A stretch of DNA of 64,000 nucleotides from Hyphomicrobiales bacterium (GCA_900469615.1 UBYA01000013.1:208601-272600), one strand, 5' to 3'. Counted from the first letter of the stretch, positions 1 through 8,286 are shown. Made by a program: numbers and translations. The notes: generated by a model from the sequence alone, not told the origin.

Positions 1-799
1 CCTTCTGTGCCTCTTCGTCCGACACGACGAGGCCGGGGCCGCAGAGGCGTTTCAGGATCGGAAACGTGATGTTGCCCGGCTGCGGCGTGATGATGGCGTC
101 GCAGATCGAGCCTTGCAGCGCGGCGTTGCGCTCTATCCTGCCTGAAGCCAGCGAGCGGGCGGTGTCGTCGAAATTTTCCGGTTCGCAGGGGCGCACCTTG
201 AGGCCCGGCGCGCGGGATTCGAGCGCCAGCGCGATGCCCGAGGTCAGGCCGCCGCCACCGCAGGGGACGAGCACGCTTGCCGACTCGATGCCTTCTTCGG
301 CCGCCTGTTCGGCGATTTCCAGCCCCGTCGTTCCCTGTCCGGCGATCACCTGCGGCTCGTCGAAGGGCTTGATAAGCGTCAGGCCGCGCTCTTTCGAAAT
401 GCGTGCGCCGATCTCGTCGCGATCTTCCTTGATGCGGTCGTAGAGCACGACTTCGGCGCCGAAGGCGCGGGTATTGGCGATCTTCAGCTTCGGCGCATCC
501 GTCGGCATGACGATGACGGCGGGAATGCCATGCAGCTTTGCGGCCAGCGCCACGCCCTGCGCATGGTTGCCGGAGGAGAAGGCGATAACGCCTTTGGCGC
601 GCACGGACGGCTCCAGCGCCGAAACCGCCGACCAGCCGCCGCGAAACTTGAAGGAGCCGGAATGCTGCAGGCATTCGGCCTTCACGAACAGGCGCCGCCC
701 GGCGATTTCATCGAGGAAGGGCGAGGAGAGAAGCGGCGTGCGCCGGGCCCGGCCGCCGAGGCGAGCGCGGGCGGCTTCGATCATTGCGATATCGACCAT
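1..799 (-). CDS. Threonine/serine dehydratase, PLP-dependent (3' end outside window)
   Basis: Partial gene: the first 266 codons are present and the C-terminus lies beyond the left edge (family members are usually 310-330 residues). It is a fold-type II PLP enzyme that deaminates threonine or serine to a 2-oxo acid and ammonia. The motif SGSFKFRGG carries the PLP lysine at residue 51, SGNHAQG at 76-82 contacts the substrate carboxylate, and the glycine loop PCGGGGL at 179-185 binds the cofactor phosphate. The region seen has no extra regulatory domain, but an ACT domain, if present, would be at the unseen C-terminus. The start ATG (799) gives MVDIAMIEA; a second ATG lies five codons in. The cupin/DUF4865 operon upstream ends about 90 bases away on the same strand, so cotranscription is possible but unproven. 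Catabolic versus biosynthetic role cannot be decided. Confidence 0.85.
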   Translation of the reverse strand, partial: MVDIAMIEAARARLGGRARRTPLLSSPFLDEIAGRRLFVKAECLQHSGSFKFRGGWSAVSALEPSVRAKGVIAFSSGNHAQGVALAAKLHGIPAVIVMPTDAPKLKIANTRAFGAEVVLYDRIKEDRDEIGARISKERGLTLIKPFDEPQVIAGQGTTGLEIAEQAAEEGIESASVLVPCGGGGLTSGIALALESRAPGLKVRPCEPENFDDTARSLASGRIERNAALQGSICDAIITPQPGNITFPILKRLCGPGLVVSDEEAQK

Positions 800-888
800 G
801 GAGGGATCACTCTTCTGACTCAGAAAGACTTTCCATCCATAAAGCGCCCGCCTTCTCTTTAAAACAAGGAGATTGTCCCCGTGACACT

Positions 889-1461
889 TCAGGCGACGCC
901 GGGCAGCGAGAGATGTCCGACATGATAGGCCTGGAGGCCAGATCGATCCGGATGTTTGGGTGGCTCGGCCAGGAGACGGAAGCGCACCAGCGTCCAATGG
1001 GTCGGCTCGAAGGCGATGACCGAGGCGAGCGCGTCGCCATTCGATAGTGCCATGGCCGCGGCCTCACTTTCTTCTGCCCGAAGGTCGGCCAGCGACGCAT
1101 TGATATCGATGGCGGCGACCTCGCGCGTGGCGAACCTTACGCTGCGAATATCGGCTGCTGCATCAGCGCGCCAGGCGACCCAGGTGTTGACCTGCGGGCG
1201 GCCGAAGTTTTCGGTCAGGGCTGCGAAGCCGGGGCCGCAGACGAAGTCGCTCAAGCCCTCTTCTTCATGCCAGACATAGAAGGGAGCGTAGAGGTTCCGC
1301 CTGCTCGCCGTGACCGCATCGCCCTTTCTGGCTGTGAGATAGGCCTTGAACTTGAGGCCCGGCAGATTGTCGAGCAAGGGGCCCTTGTCGCGGATGCGGC
1401 GGTCGATGATCGCCATGTCGTAATCCGCGGGCAGGGGGAAATCATACTGCATGGCGATCAT
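889..1461 (-). CDS. DUF4865 family protein
   Basis: A 190-residue protein matching what I know of the DUF4865 family: an N-terminal MxAMQYDFPLPADYDM-type opening, then RRIRDKGPLLDNLPGLKFKAY and a central YAPFYVWHEEEG stretch. No biochemical role is established for the family; the small alpha+beta character recalls dimeric ferredoxin-like monooxygenase folds, which is only my inference. The start ATG at 1461 overlaps the stop of the cupin gene by four bases (ATGA) and is preceded by GGAGG, so it is translationally coupled. It is the last gene of a three-gene unit (tautomerase, cupin, DUF4865) divergent from a LysR regulator. Confidence 0.75.
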   Translation of the reverse strand: MIAMQYDFPLPADYDMAIIDRRIRDKGPLLDNLPGLKFKAYLTARKGDAVTASRRNLYAPFYVWHEEEGLSDFVCGPGFAALTENFGRPQVNTWVAWRADAAADIRSVRFATREVAAIDINASLADLRAEESEAAAMALSNGDALASVIAFEPTHWTLVRFRLLAEPPKHPDRSGLQAYHVGHLSLPGVA

Positions 1462-1859
1462 GGTCGTTCCTCCAGCCAGGTCACGGCACTGCCGTCCAGC
1501 GCCGCCTGGATGCTGATGTAGGAAAAGGTGCTTTCGGGTGCCGCGCCGTGCCGATGGCGCTCGTTCGGCGCGAAGCTGATGCAGTCGCCCGCCCGCAATT
1601 CTTCGGTGGAGCCGCCGCAACGTTCGGCAAGCCCGACGCCGGACAGAACGTAGAGGATCTGTCCGTGCGGATGCGTATGCCAGCGCGTTATGACACCGGG
1701 TTCGAGGTCGCAGCGCATGGCGGTAAGGTTGCCGTTTTCACTGCTCTCCACCAGCGATTCCACCCAGAAAGAGGCGGTGGCGATGCCTTCGGGCGATCGA
1801 CGCATGTTGGCGCCGGCGCGGTGGATGGCGGGCGATTGGGAAGAGGTGGTCTGCGGCAT
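1458..1859 (-). CDS. Cupin domain protein
   Basis: A 133-residue single-domain cupin. The first cupin motif is visible as HTHPHGQILYVLSG at residues 61-74, with His61, His63 and His65 as likely metal ligands, and the second motif lies around FAPNERHRHG at 97-105. There is no signal peptide, so it is cytoplasmic. Such small cupins act as isomerases, dioxygenases or ligand sensors; the substrate here is unknown. It lies five bases after the tautomerase gene and overlaps the DUF4865 gene by four bases, so the three proteins probably act on one small-molecule pathway controlled by the adjacent LysR protein. Confidence 0.85.
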   Translation of the reverse strand: MPQTTSSQSPAIHRAGANMRRSPEGIATASFWVESLVESSENGNLTAMRCDLEPGVITRWHTHPHGQILYVLSGVGLAERCGGSTEELRAGDCISFAPNERHRHGAAPESTFSYISIQAALDGSAVTWLEERP

Positions 1860-1864
1860 CGCTG

Positions 1865-2257
1865 TCAGGCCTGCTCGATCATCTGGGCGCGGCCGTCGGC
1901 AAAGGACCAGTCCTCGCGCGTTGCCGTGGTGATGGTGATCATGATGTCCTCGGGGCGGACGCCGGGTGCGTCGGCGAGAAGCTCGGCAACCCGGTGGTAG
2001 AAGGCCTTCTTGACGTCCGTGCTGCGCGGCTTGCCCGTCGTGACATCGAAGAAGACGTAGTTGTCCGAGCGCGGTATGCCGGCGAAATAGGTCCGGTCAA
2101 AGATGAGCTCATGCGGTTCCAGCTGGTGAATGGCCTGGAAACGATCCGTCGGCGGCACCTCGAAGGCTTCCACCAGCGCGCGGTGGAAATTGTCCGACAG
2201 CGCCTTCAGATATTCCGGCGACTTGCCGCGCAGAAGGGTGATGCGGGTGAATGGCAT
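1865..2257 (-). CDS. Tautomerase family protein (4-oxalocrotonate tautomerase-like)
   Basis: A 130-residue protein of the larger tautomerase type. I place the start at 2257 because this gives MPFTRI, in which removal of Met exposes the catalytic amino-terminal proline that defines the superfamily; an AGGAG ribosome site lies just upstream. A longer reading from 2281 would bury that proline. The FDRTYFAGIPRSDNY and ATREDWSFADG segments are typical of this subfamily, which is often found with LysR regulators. It probably catalyses a keto-enol tautomerisation or dehalogenation of an unknown metabolite. It is the first gene of the tautomerase-cupin-DUF4865 operon. Confidence 0.85.
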   Translation of the reverse strand: MPFTRITLLRGKSPEYLKALSDNFHRALVEAFEVPPTDRFQAIHQLEPHELIFDRTYFAGIPRSDNYVFFDVTTGKPRSTDVKKAFYHRVAELLADAPGVRPEDIMITITTATREDWSFADGRAQMIEQA

Positions 2258-2302
2258 GGGATGCTCCTGTCCTTGCGTCACTTGACGAGCATAGAATGCC
2301 AG

Positions 2303-2347
2303 TGGATAATCATCCCGAAAATCAGATAATTCTGGATATATAATCCC
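2303..2347. promoter_or_regulatory. Candidate LysR operator region: two GGAT-N4/5-ATCC palindromes
   Basis: The 110-base gap between the divergent tautomerase operon and the LysR gene holds two related imperfect palindromes, TGGATAATCATCCC (2303-2316) and TGGATATATAATCCC (2333-2347), about three helical turns apart. The spacing fits paired LysR recognition and activation sites. Binding is inferred only from position and symmetry. Confidence 0.35.
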
Positions 2348-2367
2348 AAAAATATGGATGGTTATGC

Positions 2368-3309
2368 ATGCGGAAGGTTATCTTCGATCTCGATGTGCTG
2401 CGCAGCTTTGTTACCGGCATGGATCTCGGCAGCTATGCCAAGGCGGCCGACAGGCTCGGGCGCTCGACCTCGGCGATCAGCGCCCAGCTGAAGAAGCTGG
2501 AGGAGCAGGCGGGTACGCCGATTTTTCGCAAGGCCGGGCGAGGGCTGGCTTTGACGGAGGCTGGCGAGACGATGCTCGGTTACGCGCGGCGGCTGCTGGA
2601 CCTGAACGACGAGGCTGCCACCGCACTGCATGGGACCGAGCTGGAGGGGTGGGTTCGCCTGGGCTTGCAGGAGGATTTCGGGGAAACCCTGCTGCCCGAA
2701 GTGCTTGGACGCTTCGCGCGCGCCCATCCAAAGGTGCGTATCGAGGCGCGTGTCGTGCGCAATGCGGAACTGATCGAGCGGATAACGTCAGGCAAGCTCG
2801 ATCTGGCGCTTGCCTGGAGCGATGGCTTCCGCACAGCCTATACGGATCGTATTGCGGAAGTGCCGACATGCTGGGTCGGCCCGGCGAACGGCGCGGTGCG
2901 GTGGCATGCCGAGAGTGGCGAGATCATGCCTCTGGCCTCGCTCGAGGCGCCGTGCCTGCTGCGGACCGTCGCCACGAAAGCGCTCGACCGCGCCGGTATC
3001 GGCTGGCGGGTATCCTTTGTCAGCCCGAGCCTCGGAGGGCTTTGGGCGGCGACGGCGGCGGGTCTCGGCCTTGCGCTGCGCACCCCGCTCGGCCTGCCGC
3101 TAAAGGTGCGGCAACTGATGCCGGGCGAGGCCGGCCTGCCGCCCTTGCCGAAGCTGGATCTCGTGTTGCATCGTGCCGAGGCGGAAGCAAGTCCGGCGAC
3201 GGAACGGCTGGCATCGATCATCCTGCAGGCGGTGCGGCAGACGGTCGAGACCGTGCCGCAGAGCCGGATATTCGAGGATGTGCCCGACTACGGTGTCGTC
3301 ACGGCCTGA
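2368..3309 (+). CDS. LysR family transcriptional regulator
   Basis: A 313-residue LysR-type regulator. The N-terminal winged helix-turn-helix (about residues 5-65) shows the family pattern: LDVLRSFVTGMDLGSYAKAADRLGRSTSAISAQLKKLE, here quoted in parts as GSYAKAADRLGRS and TSAISAQLKKLEEQAG. The rest is the two-lobed effector-binding domain, starting near residue 90. It is transcribed divergently from the tautomerase-cupin-DUF4865 operon and is its probable regulator, with a tautomerase substrate or product as likely co-inducer (inference). Its 3' end overlaps the convergent alpha/beta hydrolase gene by 22 bases. Confidence 0.92.
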   Translation: MRKVIFDLDVLRSFVTGMDLGSYAKAADRLGRSTSAISAQLKKLEEQAGTPIFRKAGRGLALTEAGETMLGYARRLLDLNDEAATALHGTELEGWVRLGLQEDFGETLLPEVLGRFARAHPKVRIEARVVRNAELIERITSGKLDLALAWSDGFRTAYTDRIAEVPTCWVGPANGAVRWHAESGEIMPLASLEAPCLLRTVATKALDRAGIGWRVSFVSPSLGGLWAATAAGLGLALRTPLGLPLKVRQLMPGEAGLPPLPKLDLVLHRAEAEASPATERLASIILQAVRQTVETVPQSRIFEDVPDYGVVTA

Positions 3310-4337
3310 GAGGAGGATTGTCGGCCGGACAGCTGGCCGCCGAGGCTGGCGATACGGATTTCCGCCTGTGCAGCAAGGGCTTGCAGATCGCGCGGCTGGC
3401 CTGCCAGCCGTTCGATGGCGGCAATCGCGACATCCGTCGTCACGTAGTCGGGCTTGTGGCCGAGATTGCGGATGGTGACGAGTTCGGCGTCGGCGATATC
3501 CCGCGCAAGACCGCGTGAATGCAGTTCTTCCAGCACGATATCGTCGCTATCGCCGGTGATGATGACCGTAGGCGCCTTGATCTCGCGATAGCGCGGCGCG
3601 TGAGCGGAGACATAGGCTAGAAGATTGACGACATCGGCAGCGTTGTTACGGAAGGTGTGCGGCCGCAGCACCAGTTCGGGCGCGGTTTTCATGATGTAAT
3701 CCGCCGGTCGCTCGTTCGGGCGGAAGATGCTGAGCGTGCCGGTCTCGACCCGGCGCAGGCCGATCGGGATGACGAACAGATGCGTGAAGAGCCAGCCGAG
3801 GACGGGCATGGCGGCGAGCGTATAGTACCAGTCGACGCCGCCGGACCAGGGATGCGTGGCCGGCGCGAGAAAGAGCAGCCCCTCGGTCCTCTCCGGATGG
3901 CGCATGCCGAAGGCGGCGGCGATCGCGCCGCCGAAGGAGTGGCCGATGATGATGGCGCTCTGGATGCCGCGCTTGTCCATCAATCCGGCGATGGCATCGG
4001 CCTGGCCGGAGGGAAGGGCGTTCTCTGCCGTTCCGCGCTCGGAATAGCCATGGCCGGGACGATCGACGAACAGCATCTCCGCACGGCCGCTTAAAGGCGC
4101 GGCAAAGGCTTCGAACTGATCGCGCAGATTGCCGCTGGCGCCGTGAATGAAGACCAAGGCGGGCAGGTCCGCCGTGGCCGGGCGTGGCAGATGCACGGCG
4201 TTGAGACGGTAGCCGCCGATATCGGTCAACTCGCCGATATTGGGATAGGTCTGCTCGATGGCGCGCGTCTTGTAGGCGGAAAAGCCTGCGGCGACGACAA
4301 GAAACATGACAATGACAGCGAGTAGAGAATCGATCAT
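3288..4337 (-). CDS. Alpha/beta hydrolase, membrane-anchored
   Basis: About 350 residues with one N-terminal hydrophobic segment (IDSLLAVIVMFLVVAAG), suggesting an inner-membrane anchor with the catalytic domain probably on the periplasmic side. The fold shows the oxyanion region FIHGASGN, a VDRPGHGYS strand-loop, the nucleophile elbow GHSFGG and a late NLGHKPD that supplies the histidine. I used the ATG at 4337; a TTG five codons earlier (4352) is possible and neither has a strong ribosome site. The substrate is unknown; esterase, lipase or epoxide-hydrolase-like activity would fit. It is convergent with and overlaps the LysR gene. Confidence 0.85.
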   Translation of the reverse strand: MIDSLLAVIVMFLVVAAGFSAYKTRAIEQTYPNIGELTDIGGYRLNAVHLPRPATADLPALVFIHGASGNLRDQFEAFAAPLSGRAEMLFVDRPGHGYSERGTAENALPSGQADAIAGLMDKRGIQSAIIIGHSFGGAIAAAFGMRHPERTEGLLFLAPATHPWSGGVDWYYTLAAMPVLGWLFTHLFVIPIGLRRVETGTLSIFRPNERPADYIMKTAPELVLRPHTFRNNAADVVNLLAYVSAHAPRYREIKAPTVIITGDSDDIVLEELHSRGLARDIADAELVTIRNLGHKPDYVTTDVAIAAIERLAGQPRDLQALAAQAEIRIASLGGQLSGRQSSSQAVTTP

Positions 4338-4402
4338 TGCGGCACGGATCAAATATCTTGAGCCATCAATCTAGCGCATCGTTCCAGCTTTTCATCCCTT
4401 CC

Positions 4403-4444
4403 GACCTGATTTGGCCAACCTGATTTGGCCGACCTGCTTTGGAC
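4403..4444. repeat. Three tandem copies of a 14-bp repeat
   Basis: Copies at 4403-4416 (GACCTGATTTGGCC), 4417-4430 (AACCTGATTTGGCC) and 4431-4444 (GACCTGCTTTGGAC) follow each other directly in the short gap between the TPR gene and the hydrolase gene. The third copy has diverged at two to three positions. No function is evident. Confidence 0.85.
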
Positions 4445-4473
4445 GGCGGGATGAGCCTGGCTGCGGCAAAACG

Positions 4474-5103
4474 TCAGGTGGGGCTTCCGGCAATCTTCTC
4501 CGAGAGCTTGTCCGCTTCGTCCTGGGCCGACCGGCTCGCCGGATAGATTTCCAGAAAGCGCTCCCAGGCCTTGAGGGCCAGCGCATCGTTGCCGCGCTCG
4601 GTCAGGATGGCCGCCATGCCGGCCAGCGCGCCGAAATGGCGCGGCTCGATGCGCAGCACCTGATTGATGTCTTCCATCGATTTTCGATAGTCGCCGATGG
4701 CGAAATTGAGCGTCGCGCGCCGGTTCCAGCCTTCGACATAGTCGGGCTTCAGCGAGATCACCTGATCCAGATAATCCATGGCAGCGGCATTGCGCTTGTC
4801 CTGAATGGCCTTGTCGGCCCATTGCATCAGGAGATTGATCGTGGCGCTGCCGGAATCGCTGAGTTCGGCATTGATCTGTTCCGCGATCATATTGGCCTGA
4901 TCGGGATCGCGCTGGCGCTTCAGAGCCGTGAACAGATTATCGAGCTGCTGCTTGGGCGACAGGCTGCCGGAAGAATCGCCGGGATCCTTCTTTTCCATCA
5001 GGCTCGTCTCATCCGCCAGCGCCGCATGCGGGGCGGAGGCGGTCAAGGCAAACAGAATCGGCAGGGCTAGATATGACAAAGCAAAAACGCGCATGGCGGG
5101 CAT
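4474..5103 (-). CDS. TPR-repeat protein, exported
   Basis: About 206-209 residues with a signal peptide (MRVFALSYLALPILFALTA, cleavage probably near HAALA-D). The mature part has three tetratricopeptide-like helical pairs between roughly residues 85 and 195, including AMDYLDQVISLKPDYVEGW and SMEDINQVLRIEPRHFGAL. TPR proteins of this size in the periplasm usually serve as scaffolds. Starts at 5103 and 5094 (MRVFAL) are both possible; the second begins right at the basic part of the signal peptide. It is monocistronic between rpmJ and the hydrolase gene. Confidence 0.85.
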   Translation of the reverse strand: MPAMRVFALSYLALPILFALTASAPHAALADETSLMEKKDPGDSSGSLSPKQQLDNLFTALKRQRDPDQANMIAEQINAELSDSGSATINLLMQWADKAIQDKRNAAAMDYLDQVISLKPDYVEGWNRRATLNFAIGDYRKSMEDINQVLRIEPRHFGALAGMAAILTERGNDALALKAWERFLEIYPASRSAQDEADKLSEKIAGSPT

Positions 5104-5194
5104 AGTAGCCCGCCAATGTCGAAGATCAAAACAAATTTGATGCGATCAACTAAAACTGAGCGCCGGATCGCTGGGATCCGAGCTGCGCGCTATA

Positions 5195-5320
5195 TCAGCC
5201 CTGACGAGCCTTGTAGCGCGGGTTCAGCTTGTTGATGATGTAGATGCGGCCCTTGCGGCGGACGAGACGGTTGTCACGGTGGCGCGCCTTGAGCGACTTG
5301 AGCGAATTCTTGATCTTCAT
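5195..5320 (-). CDS. rpmJ: 50S ribosomal protein L36 (bL36)
   Basis: A 41-residue, very basic protein beginning MKIKNSLKSLKARHRDN and ending YKARQG, which matches the bL36 form found in alphaproteobacteria. It lacks the cysteine/histidine zinc ligands of the classical form, so it should not need zinc. The ATG at 5320 is the only start that gives the conserved N-terminus. It stands alone between a TPR gene and the terminator of purK, so it probably has its own promoter in 5321-5376. Confidence 0.95.
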   Translation of the reverse strand: MKIKNSLKSLKARHRDNRLVRRKGRIYIINKLNPRYKARQG

Positions 5321-5376
5321 TTTTCTGATCCGCGATGTTCGAGGGGGAATGTCACATTCGCCCGGGTCTTTAACAA

Positions 5377-5400
5377 TCAAAAGCGCGCTCGGGGCGCGCT
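5377..5400 (-). terminator. Intrinsic terminator of purEK
   Basis: On the minus strand a seven-base-pair stem AGCGCGC/GCGCGCT with a five-base loop is followed by TTTT. It lies 73 bases after the purK stop codon and before rpmJ, so it separates the two transcription units. Confidence 0.75.
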
Positions 5401-5472
5401 CTTTAGGGTGGGGAGCAAATACCCTGTCATACCGGGCCTGTCAACCATGTCAGGGGCTTTTTCCCGCCGTTC

Positions 5473-6531
5473 TCAGCGCAGAAGCTGTGTAACATGGCCC
5501 ATCTTGCGGCCCGGCCGTGCTTCGGTCTTGCCGTAAAGGTGTACCAGCGCGTCGTCAAGGCGCAGCCATTCCGGCAGCGCCAGGATGTCGTCGCCGATCA
5601 GGTTGGTCATGACACAATCCGAATGACGCCGTGGATTTCCGAGCGGAAGGCCGGTCACGGCGCGGATGTGCTGCTCGAATTGCGAGATGACGCAGGCAGC
5701 TTCCGTCCAGTGACCGGAATTATGCACGCGCGGCGCCATTTCATTGGCGATCAGGCTGCCGTCGGCAAGCACGAAGAACTCGATGCCGATGACGCCGACA
5801 TAGCCGAGCGCCGTCAATATCCTTTCGGCGGCTTGCCGGGCAGCGCTCGCGGTCTGTTCCGAAATGGCGGCGGGCAGCGTCGAGGTGTGGAGAATGCCGT
5901 TGCGATGGATATTCTCGGCCGGGTCGTAGCAGGCGACCGTACCGTCGCTTCCACGCGCGGCGATGATGGAAATCTCGCGCTCGAAGGACACGAAGCTCTC
6001 GAGAATCAGCGGCACGTTGCCCAAAGCCGCATAGCCGCCTTCGGCGCTGTCGGCCGCCGAGCGATAGACGCGCTGACCCTTGCCGTCATAACCTAGGCGG
6101 CGGGTCTTCAGCACGCCTTGTCCGCCGAAATCGGCGAGCGCCTTTTCGAGGTCGGCCTGGCCGTCAACGGCATGGAATCGGGCAGTCGGGATGCCGCAAC
6201 CGTTGATGAACTGCTTTTCGGTCAGCCTGTCCTGCGCCATCTCCAGCGCCTTCGGCGGCGGATAGACCGCTACCTGGAATGCAAGCTCCCCGGCGGCGGA
6301 AACCGGCACGTTCTCGAACTCATACGTCACGACATCGGAGCGCTTCGCCAATTCGGCAAGGGCTGGCGCATCGTCATAGGCGGCGGCGATCTGCTCGTTG
6401 GCGACCTGGGCCGCGGGACAGTCCGCCTGCGGCTCGAGGACGATGGTCCGGAAATTCAGGCGCGCGGCCGCCATGGCCAGCATGCGGCCGAGCTGGCCGC
6501 CGCCGATGATGCCGATCGTCTTCGCGCTCAT
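5473..6531 (-). CDS. purK: N5-carboxyaminoimidazole ribonucleotide synthase
   Basis: A 352-residue ATP-grasp enzyme that makes N5-CAIR from AIR, ATP and bicarbonate in purine synthesis. The start at 6531 gives MSAKTIGIIGGGQLGRML, the conserved N-terminal nucleotide-binding loop; the gene overlaps purE by four bases (ATGA). Recognisable segments are VVTYEFENVP, GVLKTRRLGYDGKGQ (ATP-grasp), NEMAPRVHNSGHWT (catalytic loop) and the family end VHLYGKTEARPGRKMGH. Length is typical. It is the second gene of purEK and ends at an intrinsic terminator. Confidence 0.96.
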   Translation of the reverse strand: MSAKTIGIIGGGQLGRMLAMAAARLNFRTIVLEPQADCPAAQVANEQIAAAYDDAPALAELAKRSDVVTYEFENVPVSAAGELAFQVAVYPPPKALEMAQDRLTEKQFINGCGIPTARFHAVDGQADLEKALADFGGQGVLKTRRLGYDGKGQRVYRSAADSAEGGYAALGNVPLILESFVSFEREISIIAARGSDGTVACYDPAENIHRNGILHTSTLPAAISEQTASAARQAAERILTALGYVGVIGIEFFVLADGSLIANEMAPRVHNSGHWTEAACVISQFEQHIRAVTGLPLGNPRRHSDCVMTNLIGDDILALPEWLRLDDALVHLYGKTEARPGRKMGHVTQLLR

Positions 6532-7025
6532 AGGTCGTCCATCGGATATTCGGCGACCGCAGCGCTCTGGCGCGCGCGCCATTCGTCGAGCCGGTCGGCG
6601 ATCTCTTCATCGCCGAGGGCCAGGACGGCAGCGGCAAGAAGGGCGGCATTGACCGCGCCGGCTTTGCCGATTGCCAGCGTTCCCACAGGAATGCCGGCCG
6701 GCATCTGTACGATGGAGAGCAGGCTATCCTGCCCGGACAGCGCGCGGGACTGCACCGGAACGCCGAAGACCGGCAGCGGCGTCATGGATGCGGCCATGCC
6801 CGGCAGATGCGCCGCGCCGCCGGCTCCGGCGATGATGACCTTGAAGCCCTCGTCCCTTGCGCCCTTGGCGAAGTTCATCAGCCTGTCGGGCGTGCGATGG
6901 GCGGAGATGATGCGCGCATCATAGGTGATCTCGAGCGCTTCCAGGGTGTCTGCGGCATTCTTCATGGTCTCCCAGTCGGACTGGCTTCCCATGATGATGG
7001 CGACAGGAGGTCTTTCGGTCATCAT
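6528..7025 (-). CDS. purE: N5-carboxyaminoimidazole ribonucleotide mutase
   Basis: A 165-residue class I PurE that converts N5-CAIR to CAIR, the step after PurK. It shows the substrate-binding loop IIMGSQSDW near the N-terminus, ISAHRTPDR with the catalytic histidine and the AGAGGAAHLPGM loop. The ATG at 7025 is preceded by GAGGAG twelve bases upstream; the next codon is also ATG (7022). A TTG at 7047-7049 in the same frame overlaps the upstream YdcH gene and is not needed. The four-base overlap with purK indicates coupled translation. Confidence 0.96.
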   Translation of the reverse strand: MMTERPPVAIIMGSQSDWETMKNAADTLEALEITYDARIISAHRTPDRLMNFAKGARDEGFKVIIAGAGGAAHLPGMAASMTPLPVFGVPVQSRALSGQDSLLSIVQMPAGIPVGTLAIGKAGAVNAALLAAAVLALGDEEIADRLDEWRARQSAAVAEYPMDDL

Positions 7026-7041
7026 CGTTCCGTTATGCTCC

Positions 7042-7245
7042 TCAGGCAATGATATCGGGAATGATCTGGTCTTCCAGCTTGCTCAGCTTGTCCTTGATGA
7101 CGAGCTTCTTCTTCTTCATGCGCTGGATGCGAAGGGCGTCGCAGCCGGTCTGAATCATGGCGTTGATTGCGGCGTCATAATCTTCGTGTTCCTGACGCAG
7201 CCGCGCCACGATCAGCCTGATTTCCGCCTGTTCCTGATCGGCCAT
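7042..7245 (-). CDS. YdcH family (DUF465) small helical protein
   Basis: A 67-residue basic, helical protein, MADQEQAEIRL at the N-terminus and MKKKKLVIKDKLSKLED near the C-terminus, which is the DUF465/YdcH signature (acidic-basic heptads ending with KK-rLaiKDei-like helix). Start ATG at 7245 has GAAAG upstream. It lies 16 bases before purE on the same strand and may be cotranscribed. The family is widespread and of unknown function; a related gene is transcribed divergently 230 bases away. Confidence 0.85.
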   Translation of the reverse strand: MADQEQAEIRLIVARLRQEHEDYDAAINAMIQTGCDALRIQRMKKKKLVIKDKLSKLEDQIIPDIIA

Positions 7246-7477
7246 GTTTCTTTCCCCAGCATATTGCGGAATCGCATTCGTTCCGTCTCCTGAATCCCGC
7301 AAGCTCCTATCATCAAATGGCGGTAACGGGAAGTTATCCTTCATCACGAATTTGCCGCCTATAAGACACGTTTTCGCCTTCGACAAAGGCCGGATATTAT
7401 GGCACAGTGAGAGGGTTGTGACACCTAGAGCCTTGGCGAATGGATGGTTGAGGCTCTTCAGAGGAAGGAAGGGTCAT

Positions 7478-7651
7478 ATGACTGTTCAAGCTCATCTTGA
7501 ATCGCTCGAAAAGAAACATGTCGCTCTTGAGGAGGAGCTGCATCTGGCACTGTCATCTCCCTCTATAAATGATACCCAAATAGCCGACATCAAACGGAAG
7601 AAACTACGCGTCAAGGACGAAATCCAGCGTCTACGTTCGTCAGTTCACTGA
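7478..7651 (+). CDS. YdcH family (DUF465) small helical protein
   Basis: A 57-residue predicted coiled-coil protein, MTVQAHLESLEKKHVALEEE at the start and IADIKRKKLRVKDEIQRLR at the end, the hallmark of the DUF465 family. The ATG at 7478 follows an AGGAAGGAAGGG ribosome site. It faces away from the other YdcH-family gene, so the 230-base gap between them should hold two promoters. No function can be assigned. Confidence 0.85.
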   Translation: MTVQAHLESLEKKHVALEEELHLALSSPSINDTQIADIKRKKLRVKDEIQRLRSSVH

Positions 7652-7830
7652 CGCGACGCTTTCAAAGTTCAACAGAAGCCATCGATCTTGGGGCAAAAGG
7701 CAGATCGAAAGGTCCTGAGGCAAATTTCCTGAGATCGATGAGCATTTCCATCAAAACGGATGCGCCAGTTCTTTCGTGTCGAAAGCAGGGGCTGGCGCGA
7801 TTTTCCGCAGAGCCGCGAAAGCGGGGGACC

Positions 7831-8091
7831 TTAGGACCAGAACTGATCCAGCCATAAATTGAGCTTGTCGAAACCGCGGCTGTTGACCGCGTATATGCGT
7901 TTCGTCCCTTCATTGGTGACGGAAACGAGATTGCTGTCGAGAAGCGCCTTTAGATGCTGCGAAACGGCGGGACGGCTGATGGGCAGGCCCTGTGCCAGTT
8001 CGTTGACCGTTTTGGGTGCACGGCGCAATTCCTCCAGCAGATAACGCCGGTTCGGATCCGCGATGGCTGCGAAAGGGTCCATGGTCGACAT
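7831..8091 (-). CDS. ArsR-type winged-helix transcriptional regulator
   Basis: An 86-residue ArsR/SmtB-like protein consisting almost only of the winged helix-turn-helix: DPNRRYLLEELRRAPKTVNEL, then the recognition helix SRPAVSQHLKALLDSNLV and the wing VTNEGTKRIYAVN. It has no cysteine, so a metal-thiolate sensing role is unlikely. It stands alone; the gene before it on the same strand is not adjacent. The 180 bases downstream (7652-7830) hold nothing I can name. Confidence 0.88.
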   Translation of the reverse strand: MSTMDPFAAIADPNRRYLLEELRRAPKTVNELAQGLPISRPAVSQHLKALLDSNLVSVTNEGTKRIYAVNSRGFDKLNLWLDQFWS

Positions 8092-8286
8092 GGCGGAAAG
8101 CTACGTCAAACGCCCAAGGGCGGCAAGTTAATTGTGCGCTGCATGATATAATGTGCGAGCAGGCCGCTGCCGGCGGTTGCGGCATGGCGCATTTTGCCGC
8201 GAACGGCCGGTTTCGGTTGCTGCCTCTTGTCAGAGAGGGCTAACGGATTTACTCACGACTCTCGAACCGCTGAGCCGTCGCCGACG

